A DNA stretch of 64,000 nt, from positions 2,604,001 through 2,668,000 of the forward strand of contig JBLDXI010000004.1 of NCBI GenBank assembly GCA_047495785.1, given 5' to 3'. Of this stretch, positions 55,219-64,000 are shown one piece after another. The translations under genes and the position numbers were made by a program. The notes below the pieces were generated by a model that did not search any database, was not told where the DNA came from, and saw nothing but the letters and a program-made list of their open reading frames with translations. The number at the start of each line of letters is the position of its first letter. Position 1 is the stretch's first letter. The stretch is from Lepidodermella squamata. Taxonomy: Eukaryota; Gastrotricha.

Positions 55219-56638
55219 GCACATTTACGGATCCGCGGTGGTTTCCTCCGGCCACTAAAAAGTCGTGAAAGGCTAGTTTTCCATAACAATTATTTGCTCG
55301 CACGCTATTGGTCAATTCAAAAATAAACGCGCGAACCGCACTAATGCCACCGTGAAACAAAACAGCCGTCGACTTTACAGATTTGTGGCTTGTGGCTTAT
55401 AGTCAAGAGTCAAGACCGACGCAAATATTAAGAGCCACATTCACACAAACTGTAAAAAAATGACTTATGAGAAAATTACTCCACAAGGAAATAAATAAAT
55501 ATCGAGAGAATTTCGAAAAATTAGCAATAAATTATTGGAGAAAATATAGTAAGGCTTCGATTTGCAAGCAATTTAAACCACTTGATGCAAAAAATGAACT
55601 TTTAAAGCGTGTGTGAATGACCTATAGTGCCTGTGCACGATGGCCTGGTAACAGTCGTGCACACTAATAATAGGCACTGTGCACGAAAAAAATGCACGCC
55701 TGGGCTTTTTGCAAAATTAAAAATAATTACCTAATATTCATTTATTGCTTTAAATCGTTAGTCTCCACTTTAGTTTTAATTTGCAATTGAATGGCGGAAA
55801 GGGCTACCCCTATTTTTTTCATTTCCAAGGCTAAATTTTATCGTCCATTTTTCTCGAATGATCGCAATGTACACTGAGTTAATGGCTGCAAGCCATTCAT
55901 AAATTCATAAATAGCGTGAGCAAGTTTTATTGCTATGTGATATGTCTACTGCAGGAAAAAAACTATAGCCAAGAAAGCAGCGCGAATGAACGTAAACTGC
56001 CATACGGTAATGACTTTTAATGACAACCTCACCCTCGAATAACGAAAAACTTAATCTCGGTTTTATCAGAGATTTATTGATATTCCAAACTCGCAGTCCA
56101 CTTGTAAAAAGCTGTATTCTGGATTAAGGTGGTGATAACAAACAGCCTTTTGAATTTCATTATCGAGTTCAGCTGAATTTTGCGTCCAGTTTTACCGCGC
56201 TGACAATTTGACAATTTTCGTTGAATTTTTCGGCGATCGATTTGGGTGATTTTTGCCAATTACCTAATTCTTATTTTGCAGCTAGAAGTTGAAGGCAAGA
56301 TGTTGACATTTTGGTGAAAAAATCACAGTCTTTGCTCATTTTTTCAAATATTGATTTCACTGGATTTCGGATTTTTTTAGAAATTTGTTCCAATTATTCT
56401 CAGGAAAAACACAATTTTAACTGCAACTGAAAATGAGGCCCTGTATTTGCGCCGCCCTGCATTATTAACCATGAATCTGTGAAGTCGACGGCTGTTTTGT
56501 TTCGCAGCGGCATTAATGCGACTCCCGCGCTTATTTTTGAATCGACCAATAGCGTGCGAGCAAATAATTGTTAGAGAAAACTAGCATTTCACGGCTTTTT
56601 AGTGACCGGAGGAAACCACCGCGGATCCGTAAATGTGC
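55219..56638. mobile_element. Mutator-like MITE, 1.42 kb, with a 9-bp target duplication
   Basis: TIRs of about 165 bp begin GCACATTTACGGATCCGCGG and end CCGCGGATCCGTAAATGTGC. TATTTACAC is duplicated exactly at 55210-55218 and 56639-56647. It is nested in the larger element at 55028-60895. The TIR includes GCTATTGGTCAATTC-like sequence reminiscent of family A. Short internal frames have no transposase motifs. Confidence 0.9.
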
Positions 56639-56647
56639 TATTTACAC

Positions 56648-58560
56648 AGGGTGGCTATGATTTTAAGCTGTCTTTTCAGAGAGACTGTTATCGTTTTTGG
56701 TTTTGTTTGTTATTGCGATAAATTTCGTCCATCTTCAAAGAGTCCATGTGATACATGCCTGTAGCAGGAAGTGGTACCTGTTTCATATCTAACATTAGTT
56801 TAGAGCTCCTCAATCATCATCCGTCTTATTTAGGTTACGATTTCTTCTCATTGATAATTCTTCATAAACTTACGAACAGCTGTATAGGCACCTGGTTTCC
56901 AAATATGCGAAATTATTTGTCGCATTGCCATATCGTTAGCGTCGTTGAATGATGACTCGGATTTAGGCTTTTTTAGTTTACTTCAGTTTATTGCAACTAT
57001 GGCAACAGTAGGTGATGGGTGACAGGTAAAAGGTGGCATTTTTCGCTTCGATTTGACGCAATTTTTACGTCATCTTGAAACTAAAAAAAAAACAACCCAA
57101 ATCCGAGCTGTTCAACGACAATAACAATGCGCGAGCTCGGTATTTTTCGCTTCGGTATCGCGAGATTTTTCAGCTTCAGGAGGGCGTCAAGGCTTGGCCG
57201 TTGCATACCTATATCTTTAAACGTTGGGTAAATTTTGAAGTTCAAAATCAGGTCTATTAACCATCAAAAGGGGAGTCCGATTAGAAGTAGTACAACCAGA
57301 GAAAAGCTTTGCCCAAAATTGGTGGGTTTGCGAGAGCAGAGTGCGCATTTTGTGCACATTTTGTGAAAAGGTCCTGCTTAAAGAAAACCGATTCGAATTC
57401 ATGTTTCAAGTTTCTATTAGCGTGAGTTTCTCATCTTTTACTTATGTTCTCTATGACTTCAAGTCTCACGTGATGCGCATCATGTGTAATTTTTCAACGA
57501 AAATTCTTACAATTCATCTATTTTTCTCTGATAAGGTTTCGAAACTGCCCTAATTGTGTTGCCTTTGATTTTACCGATTTTTGATCGAGAAGACGGCTGA
57601 TCATCCCTGACGTCTGATCAATGACCCCGCCAAAACGTTCTGCGATCCCTGGCGAATTTTAGGCGAATAAAAGCTGGGTGCCGCGCAATACAGGGTGTTC
57701 CTTTCAAAACCGAACATCCTGCCGTAGTCGCGAAAAAAAAATCTGCCGGTTAATTTGAGGAAATAATTTACTAAAATAATTTTTAAACATTTTTAATAAT
57801 TATTTTCAATTTTATTTTCAATTGCAAAATGCCCTTGAATTTTAGCGCGCGTTACCACGTCGACGCGTTGGTTTTCAAATTTTAGCCGTTAAACGCCTGA
57901 AATCAGGGTTTTCTAACCCAGTTCTTAAGATAGTCAGTAAGCGCGCAGCTCCATGCCTGACAAATTTCAAGTCAGTAAAGCGAGCTGAATGCAATGGCCG
58001 CGCCCTTTTTTCTTAATCTATCTCAGTTTTCGCGATGTGATATACCCAAAATCGGTAAAAAGAGCCTTAAATTGCGGTTCCTTGCCGTTGAAATCCACCG
58101 CTGGGATCAAGAAGACGGCGGTGCAACGTGGTTTTCTGCTGTCATTGAGGATGCTAATGATATATCAAGCGGCCTTGATAAATTGTTGCTCAAGTTTGAG
58201 TCTGCGGATCAGAGAAACGCACCCTTTTATGGACGAAATGCAATGAAACTAGCTGTTTCACGATGAAAAGGGCAGTGGTATCATGTAAATAGACGGAAAG
58301 CCGGGCGAAAACATGTCGAATTTAATGACATGGATGTTGCTGATGCGGAAGACACATTTCCTTCCTTCTTTACCTTTGATAATCTCTCATCTTGATGTTG
58401 TGATACAACGTCGTCCGCAGTGATGCCGTAGTTAACTCCTCCCGACTAATCAAAGCTGATCTCAAATGCCTTACCACTGTTATCATCAAAATTGTCTCGC
58501 AGAACATGTTAATATCAAAAAGAAAGAATGCAAGGTAATTTCGATTATAATTATTTAGCC
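56648..58560. other. Interior of the large element, unrecognised
   Basis: Short frames at 56755-56952 and 57994-58266 (+) have no known domain; the second (90 codons, with HRWDQEDGGATWFSAVIEDA) has fairly normal composition. They may be remnants of the element's own genes or chance. No promoter or splice evidence. Confidence 0.3.
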
Positions 58561-58836
58561 GCTCAATTTATTTCGTTTACTCTGTTCGTGACGTCGTCAT
58601 GTTCCTTACTAAGGATAGTGGTTCACAAGTGAGCATAGCTTGGTCTTAGTAAGGACTGCCATCCTAATGATCATAACTATGGACACCCACTCTACGCCGC
58701 GTCATTCAAGGTGCACAGGTCTATTATCTGAGATCAGATCCTTTGATCGCTCAGTCTGAAGCGGCGAAGTCTGAGTAAGGATTGTCGAGTAAGCCATTCC
58801 TACCAAGCATACCATTGTCACCGCGTCCTTATTTGG

Positions 58837-58896
58837 AAGCCATCTTGCTAAGGATGTCTTGCATCCTTATTAAGGAATTCCTTAGCAAGATGGCTT
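58837..58896. repeat. Hairpin with 18-bp stem
   Basis: AAGCCATCTTGCTAAGGA pairs with TCCTTAGCAAGATGGCTT across a loop of about 24 nt. Flanked by other CCTTAGTAAGG-like words from 58590 to 58950. Confidence 0.75.
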
Positions 58897-59749
58897 TTAA
58901 GTAAAGAGAGCGCTTAGCATCTCCTTTACTCATAATGCATCCTTAGCATCCCTAGCATGGAAAATCGACATCGCTAGGCTATGAACAGCAGTTTATTTGC
59001 ACCATTCAGATCAAGCTGGTGTTTAACAAAACGTCATGTAAACTCTAACATAATAATAGGCAGCATCCGGCGCGCGGCGTGAGTCGTTAAGAGTGAGAAT
59101 TTAGCATCATTTTCGGCGAAAAATTCATTGATATCACTGGATCCGCCGAAAGATTTGAGGACAACCGATGACTGACACAACGCTTAGAGACTGATAACCG
59201 AGATATAATTGAGACATTGATCACTCGTTTGCGGCGGCGCGGGGCGGCGGCCGGAATATTCTCTGGTGATGCCTGTGTCCTGTCATTCATTTCCCTGCGG
59301 TAACCGCAGTTGCGGGCGGGTTCAACTTTTTGTGTGACTGCGGTTACAAAACAAGTTCAGCACCACGCCGGTCTTTGTCTTTTGATATATGCATCCTTGT
59401 GATCTCGGTTTCTACACGTCCTAAAAGAACAGTTCGGCATGCTCGCATAGATACTTTCTTGTAAATATTTCTGCTGGTAAAACTATTTGATATTTGATTG
59501 ATGTAACTTTACGACGCAATAAATAACAATAGTATAACGCGCCAAGCCGGCTGAATTTCCCGGAGAATTAGAAGAGTAAGTATCCATAGCAAAAACAAAC
59601 GAGTTCAGACCTTAGCCCTAATGCGGCCGCTTGAAACAAGTAGCAGTGGCTGAAACGCGTCAGCAGTACGTCATTTGCAGAAGTTTAGCGCGACTATAGC
59701 TATGTATTCAAATAATGAGTAAAATTCACGTATGGACCTCTTATGACCA

Positions 59750-60340
59750 CACAAATGACGAAGGAATGCGGCTACAACGCGTTGAAACGTCCTCTAACCA
59801 GGATGGGTATGGCATCAAGAAGCCGACCCAGCGCTCGAGTTAGGGCGGCAACACCAGCTTTTTCTGCTTTATCGTCAAACTGAAATAGTCTCTTAGCAAA
59901 TTCAATTGTTTCAGCCTCAATCTAACCGCTACATTGTTAGTTAACATCAAAAATGTTCCGAAAAACCTGAAAAAACCCGAAAAATGCAAGCCAAGCCACT
60001 AATACTGAAAAACCGCGCTGACCAACCTAAAAGTAATGGTAACTAAGATATATACACTATATTCTACAAGAAAACGATGAGAAAGATTGTTCTTGCCAGA
60101 TTATTTTAAGAGATGGACCATCTTTAAGGTTGCTGATCTGGCCTAATGATGACGTCTAACGAGAGTGGGTATGGCAGACGAAAGTCGATCCTGCGCCCGA
60201 ATTACGGCGGCAACACCAGCTTTTTCCTGCTTAATTGTCATACTGACATAGTCTCTAAACAAAATCAGCCAATTTTACCCAAATCTGGCCGTTGAATTAC
60301 TTCCTAACATCAATAAAGTTCCGATAAACCCGAAAAACTC
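59750..60340. repeat. Diverged tandem duplication, about 190-bp units
   Basis: GGCGGCAACACCAGCTTTTT occurs at about 59846 and 60208, within similar blocks that continue through ATAGTCTCT and AACATCAA...GTTCCGA(T/A)AAAC. Non-coding. Confidence 0.6.
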
Positions 60341-60349
60341 CATTCCACT

Positions 60350-60438
60350 TTTAAAAGTCCACTTTTACCCTCCAATTGCGCAACCGACGTGCGCGCGCCG
60401 GACGGAACTACGATGGGCCCGGAATTGAGCGGGCTCAT
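60350..60438. mobile_element. Solo end of the 49641-type MITE
   Basis: TCCACTTTTACCCTCCAATTGCGCAACC and ATGGGCCCGGAATTGAGC match the right end of the element at 49641-50607. No partner end nearby. Confidence 0.75.
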
Positions 60439-60947
60439 AATGGTCCAAATACTAAGGCTATTTCCATTTCAACACCGCAACGCAATTTCTCATGAACATT
60501 AATGCATTATTACCCTCAAAACTTGAATTTTTACAGTTTTCTGAGCTAAAACTACGGTAAAACCAGTGGGTGTAAATAGCAAGTTAACGCGACCCAGCAG
60601 GTGGGTGCAAATAGCAAGGATTAGACACCCACTGGGTGTAAATAGTCACTTATTGACACCCACTACGGGGGGTGTTGTTAGCCACGACCTTTTTTTAATT
60701 GTTTCGTTTTAATTGTCCATTTTAATAATTTTTAATTAATTTCTCCGTTTTTTCTGAATTTTATTGCTGAGCAACTTTAAAACGCCTCCCGAACAAAAGA
60801 ATGTCCGGCATACGTAGTGTTAGTGGAATAATTAAAATGGAAAATTAACAAAAAAATCAACAAAATTAAATGCGGAGCAAACAAATGCTACTTTATGAGT
60901 ATTTTATTTATGAATATTTTATTAAATATGAAATAAGAGAAAAATTG

Positions 60948-61178
60948 TTAATTCGGTTTAGGAAGGCGGCTTAGTTGATCAATTTTTTTGTCCAAAAAAA
61001 CACGATTCAGCTCCATTTGCGTTTCAAAAGCTTCGACCATATCCGCTTTCCGATTCCTACGGCTGTAGCTTCGGCTTTTGCCCGTCGACCAGGACCGAGT
61101 TTTAGACGAACTGGGCTCAGCGTCTCGATTTTCAGCACGATGTGCTTTGTATTTAGCGATGGTTTTCTTGGGTGTATA
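60948..61178 (-). CDS. C-terminal coding fragment of an unknown gene
   Basis: The - strand is open from the edge of the TIR element at 61178 to TAA at 60948 and reads as protein: a basic Ser/Arg segment (SWSTGKSRSYSRRNRKAD) then MVEAFETQMELNRVFLDKKI and a short tail. Composition is like the C-terminus of a nuclear or DNA-binding protein; no family recognised. Its upstream end is cut by the element at 61179-63716, so it may continue the exon at 63914-63719. Confidence 0.4.
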   Translation of the reverse strand, partial: YTPKKTIAKYKAHRAENRDAEPSSSKTRSWSTGKSRSYSRRNRKADMVEAFETQMELNRVFLDKKIDQLSRLPKPN

Positions 61179-63716
61179 TTTTTTCGTCAGCTAATTCCAT
61201 GTTTCGTCAGCTAATTCCAGTTTTCGTCAGAAATACCATTTTCTGTCAGAAATGACACTTTTTTACAGCTGATTTATTATTTAATTTATATTTATATTTA
61301 GTAGTGCTCAGTAGATCTATTTTCTGCCCATTTTCACGAAAAATAACGTAGGAAAATGCTGAAACCTTTTTCAAAATTATTGGCTCTATGATTTCGGATT
61401 TTAATCGCACGACTTCTAAGTAGCACATGATGACTACACGCGTTTACAGGTAGAAAATACCTATGTGTTCTCAAGGTGGCAGCCGATTTCCTAGCGCCGC
61501 ATTTAGCTTTAATTTACAATAAAGTATTGTTGGAACGCCAGATTCCAGCCGCCAGGAAATTAGCTACAGTAACGCCTTTGTTCAAAGAAGGTTCGAAAGA
61601 CCTTGTCGGGAACTATCGTCCTATTTCAATCTTATCGCCTTTATTTCGTACCTTCGAGCGCTGCCTCTCTCTTCAAATTAAGAATTATATGAAAAAGATT
61701 GATTTTCTCTCGCCCTCACAATTCGGATTTAGGAAGCACCACTCTACCGAAACTTGCTCTACCGAAACTTGCTCTACCGAAACTTGCCTAGCTAAAATGA
61801 CAAACGACTGGCGTTGCGCTCTTGACAAAGGTTTGACAATCGCGATAGTTAGCATTGACATGAGTAAAGCCTTTGACACCTTAACCACGCCTGGTATTCT
61901 GTCATCTTTACGTAGTGCAGGTTTCGACGAGCCGGCTATCGAATTATTAACTAGCTATCTTTCTAACCGCCAACAATTGACCAAAGTAAATGGAAAAATT
62001 TCGAACACAGCTGATCTTAAGTATGGAGTGCCACAGGGTTCTGTATTGGGACCTTTACTTTTCACAATTTATGTTAACGAGCTGCCACTTTCATCACTAA
62101 AATCCACCGTAATCCAATACGCCGACGATACCACCATTTATTTTGCTGCCAAAAATGATTCTGAATTGGAATCAGTACTTCAAAACGACCTTAATAATGT
62201 TATCAACTGGTTAGGCTCAAACTGTCTTAAGGTTAACGGTAAGAAATCGCAGCTCATGATAGTCTCGCTTAGTAAATCCGCCAGAAAAATTTCTATAAGT
62301 ATTAACGATAACTCGCTGGATCAAACCAACTCTATCACTCTTCTAGGCTTCATTCTCGACGAAAAACTGTTATACAGTCAGCAAATAGACAAGGCCTGTA
62401 CCAAAGCTCGCAAAGGCTTATTTGCTCTTCATCTAGCGTCTAAGAACGGACTAAACAGGAATTGCTTGAAATTAATGGCTAATGGTCTAGTTTTTTCTCA
62501 TTTACAGTATTGCGTGAAGCTTGTGACACATCTTTGAAACGATTGCAATCTCTTCAGGACAAAGCAGTGAGAATAATTATGAATGCTTCTGATTCCGCTG
62601 ACGCCTCTCCTCTTCGTGATGAATTAGAATGGCTCGACCTGCAAGGCAAGCGTAATGTACATATTGCTACTCTCATGTACCGTTTTGTTGTCGGTGACGC
62701 GCCTGTGTCCATCAAATCTATTTTTGTACTGAAGCCTCCGTCTCGCACTCGTTACTCCCAGCTCTCATTCAAAATACCGCGTATGCGTCTGGACTACGGT
62801 CAGGCCTCTCTTAGCTTCACCGGTCCTAGTCTGTTCAACACTCTACCTTTATATTTTCACTGCCCTCATCATCGCCCAATCGACATTATGAACTACACTA
62901 ACCTACCGCCAAGATGTGATTGTGGTTTCAAAATTTGTTACGATGCCTTTTCTTGCCGTCAACTTGTTTATAAATATTTTTTATCTAAACCTAATCTGAA
63001 AAAATTATAATTGTTGAATCTTTGTTGGAAATACTGATGCTGAAACGGACCGAATTGACAAGATAATCTGCTACTAATTTTTACTTCAAGCAAACTTTCT
63101 TTTCTATGAGCTCTCAACTTTGGGATTTGTGCTCTTAGATAAATAAATATGGGTATACGATTTCTACCGTATTTTTCCCGTGCCACTACGGTAAAACTAA
63201 TGTAACCAGTACCTACGTTAAAGAAATATCAACAACATATGAGTATGACGCCTTGATGTCTATAATTGAAGATGTGACTGTCTCGCCTGGAATTAACGTC
63301 GAAAAATTCACTAAAATGGTAAGGACAGTTTACGGTGAAATCTCGCGGATAAGTCTGGCCGCGCTGTTTTTGCGTTTTTGACGCGTTAAAACCGCATAAA
63401 CGTGGCTGCCGGACCGAGAAATCTATCGGGATTATGGAACTGGGGGGCACTTTTGCGAATTGTTTCTCGCGAACAAAAGGTCGAAATGGGTTCCGCTCAG
63501 GTTTAGCTAGGGTTTTATGATGGAAAACATAGCATCAGCAATATTTAAGAAATTTCAAAACATTTCCGCGCTACTTACGTGAAATTGGGAACGCTATATA
63601 ATTTAAATTATAATGGTAATTAAATTAGTAATTAAAAATTAAATTAGCTGTAAAAAAGTGTCATTTCTGACAGAAAATAATTAGCTGACAAAACATGGAA
63701 TTAGCTGACGAAAAAA
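61179..63716. mobile_element. TIR-bounded segment carrying a LINE RT relic
   Basis: TTTTTTCGTCAGCTAATTCC at the left and its inverse at 63697-63716 bound 2.5 kb. Both arms continue with TCTGTCAGAAATGACACTTT and TTTACAGCT. A reverse-transcriptase fragment occupies most of the interior. The likely history is a LINE copy inserted into a small TIR element; no clear target duplication was found. Confidence 0.7.
61476..63010 (+). pseudogene. Non-LTR retrotransposon reverse transcriptase, frameshifted
   Basis: Frame 61476-62537 contains RT motifs in order: NYRPISILSPLFRTFER, FGFRKHHSTETC, SIDMSKAFDTL, GVPQGSVLGPLLFTIYVNEL, and the catalytic YADDT. Near 62516 a small deletion removes the usual WG after HLQYC and shifts the frame; frame 62510-63010 continues with LKRLQSLQDKAVRIIM and the C-terminal LFNTLPLYF region. 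A 15-bp unit coding STETC is repeated three times at about 61740-61787. The endonuclease domain is absent. LINE of the jockey/CR1/I type; exact clade not determinable by eye. Confidence 0.85.
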
Positions 63717-63718
63717 CA

Positions 63719-63914
63719 TTAACTCGTTTTCTTCACACTCGTCCACGTCAAATCGGCCGGCAGAGCATCGCCATAAATGCGATCGAACTCCTCCTCCTCT
63801 TCTTCCTGGCTAGACGACCGTTCTTCCAAGCCACCGATTGTCGAAACCATCGTAATCGGGTTGATCCGGGGGTCGTGTCGAAATAGTTGGCGCAGGCGCT
63901 CGGTAGTAGGGGAG
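63719..63914 (-). CDS. Possible terminal exon of an unknown gene
   Basis: After an acceptor TTTCAG the frame (phase 2) encodes 64 residues including ERLRQLFRHDPRINPITMVS and an acidic run (SSQEEEEEEFDRIYGDALPA), ending KKTS and TAA three bases outside the TIR element. The gene would extend past the window's right end. It may be interrupted by the element, with its continuation at 61178-60948. No domain recognised. Confidence 0.4.
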
Positions 63915-64000
63915 CTGAAATAAAAAAAATTAATATGGAATAATTTAATTAAAAAATAGTGTTGCATTTGAATTCTATAAAAAAATGCAAATTTCGTTAA

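Larger units (their letters stand above)
55028..60895. mobile_element. Large TIR-bounded segment with TATTTACACCCA subrepeats
   Basis: The left end (AAGTAGCATTT, CTCCGCATTTAATTTT, then repeated CTATTTACACCCA with CAGTGGGTGT dyads and CACCTGCTGGGTCGC) reappears inverted at about 60560-60895. The right copy has an extra stretch of about 130 bp between its parts. About 5.9 kb lies within. An autonomous transposase is not found, so a non-autonomous element or a pair of related insertions are both possible. Confidence 0.65.

Noticed and set aside
57994-58266. 90-codon frame as a transposase
   Set aside because: No DDE/D motif or zinc finger and too short; left as unrecognised.

Overview
This is nuclear DNA of a small-bodied invertebrate animal. 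Genes are split by short spliceosomal introns (mostly 50-150 nt, GT...AG), encode metazoan domain families (Cys-loop receptor, ankyrin/SOCS-box, C-type lectin, von Willebrand A, GH3), and sit among LINE, LTR and terminal-inverted-repeat (TIR) elements. I cannot name the species. The mixed 3' splice sites argue against a typical rhabditid nematode, whose consensus is strict TTTCAG. There is nothing bacterial here.

Layout: (a) 0.4-2.1 kb, + strand: 3' part of a secreted mucin / DUF4215 / vWA gene with a foldback MITE inside an intron. (b) 2.3-4.4 kb: repeats and a copia-like protease relic. (c) 4.5-6.5 kb: tandem duplication of a tiny secreted cysteine-rich peptide gene. (d) 7.2-11.4 kb: a Cys-loop receptor with almost no M3-M4 loop, then a membrane-anchored GH3-family adenylating enzyme. 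(e) 11.4-18.6 kb, - strand: an ankyrin protein, a secreted cysteine-module protein and two ankyrin/SOCS-box paralogues, one frameshifted. (f) 19.7-31.2 kb, - strand: two tandem paralogues of a family I do not recognise (signal peptide, ectodomain, Thr/Ser mucin stalk, Trp-rich motif, three C-terminal membrane segments). (g) 32.2-51.6 kb, - strand: two paralogous secreted lectins around an NmrA-like gene. The upstream lectin is a 12-exon gene of about 11.2 kb whose two long introns are full of transposons; all its exon phases agree, giving 487 residues. (h) 51.8-64 kb: nested mobile DNA, with pieces of one or two unidentified - strand genes at the right edge.

The genes share a cell-surface or secreted theme. 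A four-cysteine module, C-x(9-10)-C-x(6)-C-x(n)-C, recurs four times in the lectin and once in the 13.5 kb gene. Thr-rich mucin exons in phase 1 occur in the vWA gene and in the three-TM family. I see no operon or co-regulated pathway.

The best candidates for something undescribed are the tandem mucin-stalk three-TM family at 19.7-31.2 kb and the modular lectin at 40.4-51.6 kb. The mobile DNA also gives dated events: a TTAA-flanked MITE with five copies of TACTCA-N4-TGAGTA whose empty site is present elsewhere in the window, two MITEs with perfect 9-bp target duplications, a CACTAG-ended MITE inside an LTR-element relic, and a nearly perfect 860-bp palindrome.
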